A stretch of DNA of 64,000 bases from Aquila chrysaetos chrysaetos (Eukaryota > Chordata > Aves > Accipitriformes > Accipitridae). The DNA is taken from NCBI RefSeq assembly GCF_900496995.4, contig NW_024470326.1, positions 372,001 to 436,000 on the forward strand, read 5' to 3'. A program made the translations under genes and the position numbers. Below are positions 21,321 through 32,329 of this stretch, piece by piece. Below the pieces are notes generated by a model. It did not search any database and was not told where the DNA came from. It saw only the letters and a program-made list of their open reading frames with translations. Numbering within the stretch: position 1 is the stretch's first letter; each line of letters opens with the position of its first letter.

Positions 21321-22256
21321 ATGTCCAACAGCAGCTCCATCACCCAGTTCCTCCTCCTGGAGTTTGCAAATACACGGGAGCTGCAGCTCTTGCAATTCTG
21401 GCTTTTCCTGAGCATCTACCTGGCTGCCCTCCTGGGAAACAGCTTCATCGTTACCGCTGTAGCCTGTGACCACCACCTCCATGCACCCATGAACTTCTTC
21501 CTCCTCAGCCTCGCCCTCCTCGACCTGGGTGCCATCTCCACCACTGTTCGCAAATCCATTGCCAATTTCCTCTGGGACACTAGAGCTATTTCCTACTTGG
21601 GATGTGCTGCACAGATCATTTTCTTTCTCCTTTTCTTGTCAGTAGAGTCCTCCCTTCTCACCATCATGGCCTATGACCGCTACGTTGCCATCTGCAAACC
21701 CCTGCACTACGGGACCCTCCTGGGCAGCAGAGCTTGTCTCCACATGGCAGCAGCTGCCTGGGGCAGTGGGTTTCTCCATGCTGTACTGCACACTGCCAGT
21801 ACATTTTCACTACCCCTCTGCCAAGGCAATGCTGTGGACCAGTTGTTCTGTGAAGTCCCCCAGATCCTCAGCATCTCCTGCTCAGATGCCTACCTCAGGG
21901 AAATTGGGCTTCTTGTAGTTAGTGCTTGTTTAGCATTTGGGTGTTTTGTTCTCATTGTGCTGTCCTATGGGCAAATCTTCAGGGCCGTGCTGAGGATCCC
22001 CTCCAAGCAGGGACAGCACAAAGTCTTTTCCACGTGCCTCCCTCACCTGGCTGTGGTCTCCCTGTTTGTCAGCACTGCCATGGTGGCCTACCTGAAGCCC
22101 CCCTCCACCTCTGCCCCAGCTCTAAATCTCATACTGTCAGTTCTGTACTCAGTGGTGCCTCCAGCTGTGAACCCCCTCATCTACAGCATGAGGAACAAGG
22201 AGATCCAGGATGCTCTCAAGAAAATGATTCTACCAATGATATTTCAGCAGCAATGA
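21321..22256 (+). CDS. Olfactory receptor, OR14-like, intact, 311 aa
   Basis: A seven-transmembrane, G-protein-coupled odorant receptor of the plasma membrane of olfactory neurons. The ATG at 21321 is chosen over the upstream in-frame one at 21234 because MSNSSSITQFLLL is the normal start of this family, with a glycosylation sequon at Asn3. Landmarks: GN at 39-40 in TM1; PMNFF at 56-60 (usually PMYFF); Cys95 and Cys177 for the conserved disulfide, with Cys167 and Cys187 in loop 2; MAYDRYVAIC at 116-125 after TM3; SY at 215-216 in TM5; KVFSTC at 234-239 before TM6; NPLIYSMRN at 284-292 in TM7. The length is normal and there are no stops. It is a single coding exon, as usual. The N58 change in the PMYFF motif is the only oddity. 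Neighbours are two broken ORs and ERV remnants. Ligand and exact subfamily cannot be told. Confidence 0.95.
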   Translation: MSNSSSITQFLLLEFANTRELQLLQFWLFLSIYLAALLGNSFIVTAVACDHHLHAPMNFFLLSLALLDLGAISTTVRKSIANFLWDTRAISYLGCAAQIIFFLLFLSVESSLLTIMAYDRYVAICKPLHYGTLLGSRACLHMAAAAWGSGFLHAVLHTASTFSLPLCQGNAVDQLFCEVPQILSISCSDAYLREIGLLVVSACLAFGCFVLIVLSYGQIFRAVLRIPSKQGQHKVFSTCLPHLAVVSLFVSTAMVAYLKPPSTSAPALNLILSVLYSVVPPAVNPLIYSMRNKEIQDALKKMILPMIFQQQ

Positions 22257-22465
22257 GGTGTCCTCCTCTCCTCAAAAGCAATCTCACAATTATCTCAGGC
22301 AACGTCTGTCTAGTGGTCATTGCATCTGTTATAAACATGCCTGTACACAAATATTTGCTTTCGTCCTGCTTCTCCAGAGGATGAACTGAGTCTATCTGAC
22401 CCAGAGACCTTCTGTAAATGAGTCTGTCACCATGCTACATTTGACCTCCTTTGTGACATCTCTGT

Positions 22466-22471
22466 AATAAA
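22466..22471 (+). promoter_or_regulatory. Candidate polyadenylation signal of the OR gene
   Basis: AATAAA occurs about 210 bases after the OR stop codon, a plausible 3' UTR length. Confidence 0.45.
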
Positions 22472-23142
22472 AGGAGATCTCCTCAGTGCCGTGTGTGAAG
22501 CTTGGGCTTTTTTTTCCCAAACGGGGGTACAGAATACACTCAGGGAATTGCAGGCTGAAAGGACTTGCTGTTGTGCTTGGGTGCTGCATGGGCTGAGGGG
22601 ATGAGGGAATGGGGTGTTGTGTAAGAGGAGGGCTGGACTGAGTCCTCACCTGTGAGTGCCCAGTGCCACTGGAGATCCTGAATGGGATAGAGGCATCTGC
22701 TGGGGACTGTCACATGTGGAAGGGCTGCTGACTGACTCATGCCCTTCAGGGAGGTATCAGGAGCCACCAGGACACGCACCAGTGTTGGGTACACACTGGA
22801 TAGTTTTCACAATAATGTCAAAGCAAAGGACGGATAAGCTAACCAGGGCTAACGAGGACTCTGCAATGTCAGGAGAGGCAGTGGGGGCACAGCAGGAATG
22901 GGGAAGGGAGACTAGAGCGCGGTTCATGTCACCTTCAATGAGAAGCCATGGGCTGGATCCAGTGACAGCCCTGAACACTTCCTGAGACAGTTGGAATGCC
23001 CTTTGATTGTCCACAGACCCATGGGAAGGGTCTGCTTCCCAGCCTGATCAGCACGGCCAGTGTGGGGTCACCCCGTGGCCCAAGGGCTCTGCAACGCCCT
23101 TACTCTGCAGAGTAGCACTGCCAGCTCAGGGCCTTGCAGGGA
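22472..23142. other. Unassigned intergenic sequence
   Basis: Sequence between the OR 3' end and the pol remnant. Short open frames on both strands have no recognisable domain. Confidence 0.35.
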
Positions 23143-25230
23143 GCAACTCTTTACTCATGAAAGAAAAGGTATAGCTCTGGGTGTCCTGGTCCAATATCTG
23201 GGACCAAGTTGGCGAGCTGTGGCCTACTTCTCGAAGCAATTAGACAATGTTTGCCTGGGATGGCCTGGTTGTCTGAGAGCCTTCGCTGCAACTGTGCTAT
23301 TGATCCAAGAAGCTCGCAAGTTCACCCTAGGACAGAGAATTACAGTGTATGTTCCCCACATGGTGATCACTGTGCTTGAACAGAAAGGGGGGCATTGGTT
23401 ATCCCTTAGTAGAATGCTGAAATACCAAGTGGTGTTGCTGGAGCAAGACGATGTTTACTTAAAAACTACTACTATCGTTAACCCTGCTGTGTTTTTAACA
23501 ACTGATCAAGTTGAAGGAGAACTGGAACATGACTTGGCTCCAGACAATTGAAGAAGTCTACTCCAGCCGACCAGATCTCCAAGATGCGCCACTGGAAGAG
23601 ACGGATTGGGAACTATATACCGACGGAAGCAGTTTCATCCGTGATGGAAAACGCTTAACAGGATATGCGGCAACCACTACTGAGAAGGTAATTGAATCAC
23701 GAGCTTTGCCTTCAAATGTATCTGACCAAAAGGCTGAACTGATAGCTCTCACTTGAGCACTGGAACTAAGTCAAAGAAAGCGAGTCAACATTTGGACAGA
23801 CTCAAAGTGTGCTTTTGGAGTAGGACATGCACATGGAGCAATAGGGAAAGAAAGAGGACTGTTATCTGCACAAGGAACCACCTTTCAGCATGCAGAGCAA
23901 ATACTGAAATTGTTAGAAGCCATTCAAAAGCCAACAGCAGTCATGATAATGCACTGTAAAGCACGTCAGTCAGGTAGGACTGTCCCTGAAACAGGTAACT
24001 GATTGGCTGATAGAGCTGCTAAAGATGCTGCAGAAAAAGGCATCCTAGCACTAGTTCCAGAGAAAAGTGTAAATTTACCTAAAGATGCTCCAACTTATAA
24101 TGAAAAAGATGAAGAATTAATTATTAGATTGCAGGCTAATAAAAATGAACCAGGATGGGCTGTAACACCAACAGGTCAAATAATAGTCCCACCCGCAATA
24201 ATGAGAGAAATTGCCCGGGCTGAACATAGCAAAGTACATTGCGGAACAGAAAACCTTGTTAAGCATTTACAAAAGTGTATTTTGAGCAGAGATATGACAA
24301 AGATTATTTGAGCAATTACAATGGGATGTGAAATTTGTATACGCAATAATCCCCAAACCAGTAATAAGATTACTTTTGGAATGACGAAACAAGGAAATTC
24401 TCCAGGAGAATGCTGGCAAACTGATTTTACAGAATTGCCCCGAAAAGAAGGATATCGATATATCCTAGTTCTCTTTGATACTTTCACTGGGTGGCCTGAG
24501 GCTTTCCCTTGCCGCACCAACAAAGCAAGAGAAGTAGTTAAAGTCTTGCTCAAAGAGATCATACCAAGATTTGGGGTCCCTGTAGGAATGTCATCTGACA
24601 ATGGCCCTCATTTTATAGCAAAGATTGTAAGGCAGTTGGGCAAGGTATTGTCTATAGATTGGGACTATCACACCCCATATAGACCGCAAGCAAGTGGGAA
24701 AGTAGAAAGAATGAACACTCTCAAGCAACAGCTGAGTAAAATTTGTCTGGAAACCTCGCTTACATGGGTTAAAGCATTACCCATGGCTCTATTAAGAATC
24801 AGAGTACAGCCAAAAGGGAAAGGAAATTTAAGTCCTTATCAAATGTTATATGGGAGACCATATCAAGGGTCCTATGTTCCAAATACCTTGAGCGCTTTCG
24901 GAGATATGTCTTTAAAGGGTGTTATGATTTCTTTAGGAAACTCTTTACAAGAACTTCATCAGTATGTCTCCACAGCTGGACCCTTAGAATTGGACACAGC
25001 AGTGCATCCCTTCTAACCAGGAGACGGGTATACGTAAAGTCGTGGACTGCAGAACACTAGCTGAGAAGTGGAAAGGACCGTATCATAGTAATTTTAACAA
25101 CATATACAGCAGCAAAGGTTTGGGGAAAAGGACCTTGGCTTCACTATGCAAGAGTAAAGAAAGCACCAACAGGGAATTGGAAGTCTAAAGAAACCGGTCC
25201 TTTGAAATTGAACACCTATAAATAAGTTCA
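23143..25230 (+). pseudogene. Gammaretrovirus-like (class I) ERV pol remnant: RT end, RNase H, integrase
   Basis: It starts inside the reverse-transcriptase connection region (GIALGVLVQYLG, about 23168). After a frameshift near 23540, RNase H follows with all four acidic residues visible: D in YTDGSS, E in KAELIAL, D in WTDSKC, D in LADRAAK. The integrase has the HHCC zinc-binding part (HSKVH and CEIC) and the catalytic D, D and E in [15 protein letters not shown] and GKVERMN, the last two spaced D35E. In-frame stops are TGA at 23754-23756, 23999-24001 and after KII near 24311. The first part of pol and all of gag are missing. Env follows directly from 25233. Confidence 0.92.
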
Positions 25231-25232
25231 TG

Positions 25233-27355
25233 CTATGCACTTGGGAGAACAATTGTGTAAAGCTTATAATATTGGGGTTAGTTACTAGGGATATTGTCGG
25301 GGCAGTAATCCTTTTGTGTGTTACAGGTTTTACATATTTTCTTTTAAGTTGTCCTAAACATGAGATAAATATAGTAGATGTAAAATTACAAAGGCAGAAT
25401 CACGAACTGACATCATGTGTATGGGTTGACCCTGGCTGGTTGCCAGGTGCCCACCAAAAGCCGTTCTATCACTCCCCTCCTTAACTGGACAGGGGAGAGG
25501 AAAATGTAACAAAGAGCTTGTGTGTCGAGATAAGGACAGGAGAGAGATCACTCACCAATTACCGTCACGGGCAAAACAAGACTCAACTTAGGGAAAATTA
25601 ACTCACTTTATTACAAACCAACCAGAGCAGAGTAATGAGAAATAAACCAAATCTCAGAACACCTTCCCTGCCACCCCTCCCTTCTTCCTGGGCACAACTT
25701 CACTCCCAGCTTCTCTAACAAACCCTACCCCCCAGCGGCACAGGGGGATGGGATGGAGTTTACGGTCAGTTCATCACACGTTATTTTCTGCCGCTTCATC
25801 CTCCTCAGGGGAGGACTCATCACACTCTTTCCCCTGCTCTCAGCTTGGGGTCCCACCCACAGGAGACAGTCCTCCACAACTTCTCCACTGTGGGTCCTTC
25901 CCACGGGCTGCAGTTCTTCACGAACTGCTCTAGCATGGGTCCTTTCCACGGTGTGCAGTCCTTCAGGAGCACACTGCTCCAGCGTGGGTCCCCACGGGGT
26001 CACAAGTCCTGCCAGAAACCCTGCTCGTGGGCTCCTCTCTCCACAGATCCGCAGGTCACTGCCGGGGGGAGCCTGCTCCCAGCGCGGGGTTCCCACGGGC
26101 GGTCAAGGTGCATATCTGCTCCACCGTGGACCTCCATGGACTGCAGGGGGACAGCCTGCCTCACCATGGTCTTCACTACGGGCTGTAGGGGAATCTCTGC
26201 TCTGGCGCCTGGAGGCATCTCCTCCCCCTCCTTCTTCACTGACCTTGTGTCCTGCAGGGTTGTTTCTCTACATGTTCTCACTCCTCTCTCCGGCTGCCGT
26301 TTTTCTGTCTGTCCCAACTTTTTTTCCTTCTAAAAAATGTTATCACAGAGGCGTTACCACTTATCGCTGTATTGGCTCGGCCTTGGCCGCGGCGGGTCCG
26401 TCTAGAGCCGGCTGGTATTGGCTCTCTCTCTCGAACACAGCAAAGGCTTCCAGCAGCTTCTTACAGAAGCCACCCCTGTAACCACCCCCGCCCCCGCTAC
26501 CAAAACCTTGCCACACAAAGCCAATACACATCATCAAAAGAATCCGTATATAAGATAAACAAAATGAAGTGATTATTGTCCTGAATTACGAATCCTGATA
26601 GTTAGTCGTTCCTGTGATTTTGATAAAAGACAATCTAGTTATACAATTGATTCAAGGTTTTGCGAAGGTACAAAATTTAACCTCAATAACAGCCTGCCTT
26701 CCGATTCCAAAGTCAGCTGAAAATCCAATTCCATGGGGAATATTGACATTGAATCTAACCAAAACTTGGAAAGATGTGGGACAATGAGAATCAGTTTAGA
26801 CAGATTAAATTGGATGGATTTGGATGGCAATTATTCTTTAAACTTTGAAAGGAGGAATTACTAGCATTTTGAATTGTAACATTAGCCAAACCATCCACCC
26901 TCATGAAGCAAAAGAATTAATTTATCATCCTTCAGAAGAAACTGTACAAACACCCCTTGGAAGCTGCCAATTGCCAAAATCATGGAGACAAGTGCAGAGA
27001 GGAACTTGGGATCATATTCAAAATAGAGAATGGTGTTTGGAATTTACTGGAGTTACAGGGCCCTTATTAGATCCACCCAGAACCAGAACTATCTATGGGA
27101 ATTTAGATTGGACTAGACAAACAGAGAAAATCACAACCTAAATGGAACTGTACGAAAGTCTATACTTGTAATTCTTCTGACCCAGAAGTTCAAAGACTTT
27201 ATCCAGTAGCTAAAGCTCTAAGATGAGGATGTGCTTGTAGAAATTATAGTAATGTTTTAAATGATGCTTGGTCCCCTCTTAATAATGGAAGGAGAATTGG
27301 GCCTGGAATTGACTGTATTAAAGGACAGGTGGAAAGTTTAGGACTAACAGTTTGG
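25233..27355 (+). pseudogene. ERV env remnant, split by a nested LTR
   Basis: The first part (25233-25415) starts MLCTWENN and includes a hydrophobic segment (GAVILLCVTGFTYFLLS) that could be a signal sequence. It overlaps the pol end region, as expected for env. A solo LTR then interrupts it at 25416-26528. Env-like sequence resumes at 26529 in several frames, including an open stretch at 26845-27141 with LNCNISQTIHP and REWCLEFTG. It ends near 27355 before any recognisable fusion peptide or membrane anchor. Many stops; it cannot encode an envelope protein. Confidence 0.75.
25416..26528 (-). mobile_element. Nested solo LTR with 5-bp target-site duplication
   Basis: The element begins TGTGTATGGGTTGACCCTGG and ends CCAATACA, and is flanked on both sides by CATCA (25411-25415 and 26529-26533). 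It is 1113 bp. Minus-strand AATAAA lies in TTTGTAATAAAGTGAG (about 25606-25612), so U5 is at the low-coordinate end. The 5-bp duplication and end sequences fit an ERVL-type LTR, related to the one at 31334-31900. No internal sequence remains. Confidence 0.88.
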
Positions 27356-27371
27356 GTGAGTAGTGATGGTA

Positions 27372-27787
27372 TGTGGTCCACTCACCTTCCCATGAAGGAC
27401 TGTGGCAGTACATTCCCCACCCCCCCCATCCCGCCAGCAGGAAACAAAACTTCTCCAGGCAGGGAGAAGGGGAAGGAAACCCTGGAGGCTGCAGGCTGAG
27501 ATTTGAACTGGCCAACTGAAGGGCGCCAGGTACACTGAGATGACCCTCCTAGCCAATAGAATTAAATGACCACAGGTCAGATTCGACAGGGGTATAAACG
27601 GGGTCCTGCCGGAGGACACGTTGGCAGTCCTCCTCGGAGCAGTGGGTCTGCAGTGGGGACTCCCCCTCGGGTCGGGGCACCGCCCGAGGTAACTCCTTGA
27701 GGGAGAGAGCCCTCAGCTTTGAGGTGAGTGATATGCGCATTTTGAGCCATCACTTATAAATCTTGGGGATTCTTAAGTTGGCCGTTA
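27372..27787 (+). mobile_element. LTR-like promoter fragment
   Basis: Contains AGCCAATAG (CCAAT, about 27553-27557), TATAAA (27593-27598) and a GC-rich downstream part of R/U5 type (CCGCCCGAGGTAACTCC). It follows the env remnant in the same orientation and could be its 3' LTR with the env end deleted, or a separate element. It stops at the inverted-repeat edge at 27788. No clear end or polyadenylation signal is seen. Confidence 0.5.
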
Positions 27788-28107
27788 GTTAGTCGTGCAT
27801 CCGTAACACCCACCCAGGCCAACTCCCCCCAGTTTATATGCTAGACATGATGTCACATGGTATGGAATAACCCTTTGGCCAGTTTGGGTCAGCTGCCCTG
27901 GCTGTGTGCCCTCCCAACTTCTTGTGCCACTCCAGCCTTCTTCCTGGCTGGGCATCAGAAGCTGAAAAATCCTTGACTTTAGCCTAAACACTACTTAGCA
28001 ACAGCTGAAAACATCAGTCTTACCAACATTCTTCTCATACTGAACCCAAAACATAACACTGTACCCGCTGCTAGGAAGAAGAAATCTATCCCAGCCAAAC
28101 CAGGACA
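27788..28107 (-). mobile_element. ERVL-like LTR U3 fragment, truncated at arm edge
   Basis: Reads on minus from TGTCCTGGTTTGGCTGGGAT to a TATA box (CATATAAACTGGGGGG) and about 40 bp beyond, then stops at the arm edge. R and U5 are missing. The mirror copy is 63568-63887. Confidence 0.8.
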
Positions 28108-28870
28108 CCATCCCACTGAGGAGAGCAGACACTGCACTGGAGGGCAGAGCTGCCTTCCCAAAGGACATAGGCATGCTGGAGGGATGGGCCAAAAGAGAAC
28201 TGCATGCTATCCAATAAGGACAAATCCCAAGTCCTGCCCCTAAAGCAGACCAAGCCCCTGCAATGAGGGAGGCAAGGGGCTGCATGGCTGGGTAGCAGCT
28301 CTGTGGGAAAGGCTCTGGTGGTCCTTGGGTGCCAGGAGGCAAAAGATGAACCAGCAAAGACGACCAACAGAATCAAGGGCTGCATGAGCAGGAGCACAGC
28401 CAATGGAATTGATTATCGCTGTCTCCTCAGAACATTTTACATCATATCCAGACTAATTCCCGAGGTTTTGAGCCCCCTGTAGTGCCAAAGAGACATTGGC
28501 AAACCGGAGCCAGGTCAGATGAGGGCCACCAAGGTGATCAGGGCTGAAGCACTTGTCGTGTGAGAAGAAGCTAAAAGAGCTGGGCTTGTTCAGCTGGGAG
28601 AAAGGAAGGTCGTGGGGGAACAGGCAGCAGCATGGCACTGGTCCTAGTAAGGCTGAGTCAGGCTTATGTCCGTGGCACAAGACACAAAGACAAGAGGCAA
28701 TGGGCTGGAAAAAGAGAGGGTCAGGGCACATACAGGGAGAAACTTTTCCAACACGAGGATAGTGAAGCGCTGGAAGCTGTTTCCCAGAGAATATGTGAAG
28801 GCTTGATCCTTGAACCTGATGAAGAGATGTTTAAATAAAGACCTGAATAACCTTGTCTGACGCAGCTTTG
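28108..28870 (+). mobile_element. CR1 LINE fragment, C-terminal ORF2 and 3' end
   Basis: Similar to 18960-19485. It contains the CR1 C-terminal block KKLKELGLFSWEKG (about 28563-28604) and the downstream 3' part. It is broken by frameshifts. The mirror copy is 62810-63567. Confidence 0.8.
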
Positions 28871-31333
28871 TGCAGGAGGTTGGTCAAGACACCTGCCAAG
28901 GTCCCTTCCAGAGTGAATGAATGATGCTGTCCTTCCTTCCCCTTCATGTCTTCAATGAGGGAAAGCTCTCAGGTTGTCCCTGGCCACAGAAGTCATTCAC
29001 ATCAGGTGCTGGGCTGCTTTGCAGGTGACCCCAAACAGCCCTGACCACATTCTTTGCTTCCATTTTACTTCCCTGAAACTACAAGTGCTCCTGTTTTACT
29101 ATCATAACATCCAAAAAGAACAGACTACCCTGTTAATCTTTTCCCCTTTGGCCATGCATTACTTGCTTTGTACCCTCTTCTGGTGTTTTTGAGAGGGTTC
29201 CTGTGGCATTTTCCACCTTGGTAGGCAACTCCATGAAGCGCATCATTCTCTTTCATTACCTGCAGTGTCCTGTAATTCTCCATATTCATCCACTGCCTGA
29301 GGCAGTGGCCCACAGACCTTAAATGTGGAGGTGGTATATTTTCAGCCCAGAGGGACCTTGAGACACTTGTGGACTTGGCCAAAGAAACCTCCAGAAGTTT
29401 TACAAGGCAAAGGGGACAAGGTTTGCACTGGGTCAGAATAACCTCATGCATTGGGACAGGCTGTGACATGACTGGCTGAGGAGTTGCCTGGGGGGAAGGT
29501 CATGGGGGTTATGATGGATGCCATGTGGGCCATGTGGTCCTTCAATAATCCTTCATGTGTTTGTGTGATTTCCCTAGGAGTCTCAGTATCTACCCCAAAA
29601 GCATTAACCTGCCTAAATGTAAATATCTGCAACGGAGCAGTCTACATCTGTGTCAGCGTCTCTGGGTAATGGCAGCGGAATCAGTGTCTGCCATATAAGG
29701 CATGATAGCCCATCCTCAAGGACACATCCAAAGCACTTCAGATGAAGGGTGGTCTTGCAAAAGGTTGCCCTTTATGTTCCCCAGGTGGCCTGGACACTGC
29801 TGGTTTTCCTCTCCAGAGAGTGGCAGAGGCTGGACCTGATTCTCAGGACAGATGCCTTTCCAGGAAGCCACAGGCGTGGGGGTGGCTCACCTGGTCCTTA
29901 CTGACACTTCACTCAGCACCCATTTCAATAGATTTGGTACTTTTGTGGGACTACTCTTTCTGCACAGACGATCAGAAAAAGACAACCATTTCATAACAGG
30001 TGGTCATCAAGGCCCTGTTATGGCCAAGAAAGCTCGTCATGAGCTCTGGAGGGAGCGAGGAAGCTTATAAAAAGCACCAGGAAGATCCAAAATGCTCAAG
30101 ACCTCTTCCGAAGAGTGAGTGGTGCTGAGCATCAGCGATTGGCCATGTGTAGGTCTGCGAGAGAGGGTTGAGGAATGTTAATGAGAAACAAGGTATTGCT
30201 AATGGCTTTAGCAAATCCTTACAACCATGTCTGAAACCAGGAATGGAAGGCAGTTGATGTCTGTGTGTGGAGGTTGAGGAAGAGGATTGTCCTGGGAAGA
30301 TGGCAGGAACACAGGCCCCTCCTGGGAAAATGAGGGCTGATATCGACATTTCCATGTAGTGTGCACGGAGAGAGCCATGTAGGTGTATCAGTGAGTGAGT
30401 TAAAGGCAGGGAAAAGACTTGAAATATCGGGGCGGGCGTCATGCTGAAGTGAAACAGGTTGAGTTTGTAATTTGAGGCAACAGCAGAAGAAGGAGGATGT
30501 GCAGTTCAGTGCTGGGTTGTGGTGCTCAATAGAGGATTCTAGCAAGTCTGGGCCTTGGAAATCTTGGGTGTAAATGAGCATTAGTAAGGCTTTAAAAGAA
30601 AAGGGATGACTTGTGGGGAGCTCACAGGCATTGGCAAATCCTCAGAAAACCACAGCTTGGTGTTGGAAGCAAGGAAGCAGGCACAGGCACAGGACAGTGT
30701 AGCTGTGGTGGAGATGGCCAAGGGCCTTGGTGGGCCTTTGACACCCCAACAGAGCAGAGACCCTTGTTCTCATGGCTATGGCTTCTGTCTCTTCAACTGA
30801 GCCCCACTAGAGGACATGAGGTCCTTACAGCTCCAGTGCTGTGTTGCCTCTTCACCCACCCTCCACAGAACCTGCAAGGTGTTGTACTGGTGACCTGTGC
30901 CTGGCAGCATCACACACTCCCATTTCACATTGCCCCCAGGAAGAGCCCTGAGCATCCCAAGAGGAAATGGTGCCCCTCCCCAGGGGATGGGGGTCAGGGC
31001 TTGGCCATCCAGCTTGCTGAAGCACATCAAGGGCTTTCACAGTGACCTCCACTTGTAAATTTCCTCCTGTACCCGGTGCCTCCAACTTCCTGCTTCACCA
31101 ACCCCCAGGGACAGGAACTTTGTCTGCTCATTCCCTGCATGGTCTCTTCAGTGACGGACTTCAGCAGGGCCTGCTAAACCCTCACAAACCTGGAGGTTTG
31201 CTTCTGACTTGGACTTCTCTAGAGGCTTGGTCAGTCTCTAAGGAGCTGCAGTTCAGGAGCTCGGCACCAGAGGGCTCATTAGCATGCAAAACACCCCGAG
31301 GAGCCATGTCTGGGCATAATTTGCCTTTAGTCT
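28871..31333. other. Unassigned arm sequence without a gene
   Basis: No coding domain is recognised. Open frames here are nearly identical in the mirror arm (for example 30219-30581 against 61085-61447), but this reflects recent duplication. Diverged relatives of parts of this stretch occur at 41230-41780 and 43495-44095, so it is an older low-copy repeat. Confidence 0.45.
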
Positions 31334-31900
31334 TGTGGTAGGCTGACCCTGGCTGGGTGCCAGCTGCCCACCAAAGCCACTCTATCCCTCCCCCTCCTCA
31401 GCTGGCAGGGGAGAGAAAACATAACAAAAGGCTCGTGGGTCAAGATAAGGACAGTTTAATAAAGTGACAGCGAAGGTCACGTGCAAAAGCAAAGAAAAAC
31501 AAATGATGTTATTCTCTACTTCCCATCAGCAGGCAATGTCTAGCCACTTCCTGGGAAGCAGGGCTTCAGTACGTGTAGTGGTTGCTCCAGAAGACGAAAA
31601 TGCTCCCCTTCCATCTCCCTTTACTCAGCTTTTATAGCTGAGACATATGGTATGGAATCTGTTTGGTTAGTTTGGGTCAGCTGTCCTGGCTATGTCCCCT
31701 CCTAAGATCTTGCCCAGCCCCAGCCTGCCGTGGGGGGGGCAAAAATGTTGGGGAGACAGCCTTGATGCTGTGCCAGCGCTGCTCAGCAGTAGCCAAAACA
31801 CTGGCGTGTTATCAACACCTTTCTAGCTACCAGTGCAGAGCACAGCACTACGAGGGCTGCTATGGGGAGAATTAACTCCATCTCAGCCAGACCCAATACA
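31334..31900 (-). mobile_element. Solo LTR, ERVL-like, left-arm copy
   Basis: The element starts TGTGGTAGGCTGACCCTGGC and ends GACCCAATACA, flanked by AGTCT (31329-31333) and AGGCT (31901-31905), a 5-bp duplication with one mismatch. On minus it has a TATA box (AGCTATAAAAGCTGAG) and a U5 ending in CAGCCAGGGTCAGCC. An apparently empty site exists near 43220. Confidence 0.88.
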
Positions 31901-32329
31901 AGGCTTCAATTTTTCTGTGGTGAATTAGAGACATTTCAGGAGTGTGGTCAAAGTGCGAAGATGTCAAAGCAAAGAGACCAAGTGAATGAAATGCTTGATT
32001 TTGAATAGCCAATTCTGCATTCATCCCAATGTATTTGGGTTACAGGAATGTCTTCAAGTAGAGTCTGCACCACCTACACCCATGTGGCTGGCCTGGCAGA
32101 GCCACCCGCAGCAGGGGGAAGCCCCATCTCCCAGGCTGAGGCACGCAGTCAAGATGCAAACGTCTGCAGTGCCCACTTCTTACAGGCCTCCAGGCAGAGC
32201 GGGACCAATATTTCATGACCCTCTGAGGCTGAACCATCAATCTCAGTTCCGCCCATCTCTTCCTCCATCCATCCATCATCCCTCCTTCCTCCCTCCATCC
32301 TTCCAGATGTCCTGTATGCAATAATATAA
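31901..32329. other. Unassigned sequence with a short CCATC/CCTCC simple repeat
   Basis: A pyrimidine-rich stretch at about 32262-32310 consists of TCCATC- and TCCT-like units; otherwise nothing is recognised. Part is related to 42430-42545. Confidence 0.5.

Noticed and set aside
25753-26481. 242-codon open frame
   Set aside because: It lies wholly within the nested solo LTR and shows no domain; other frames there are open too.
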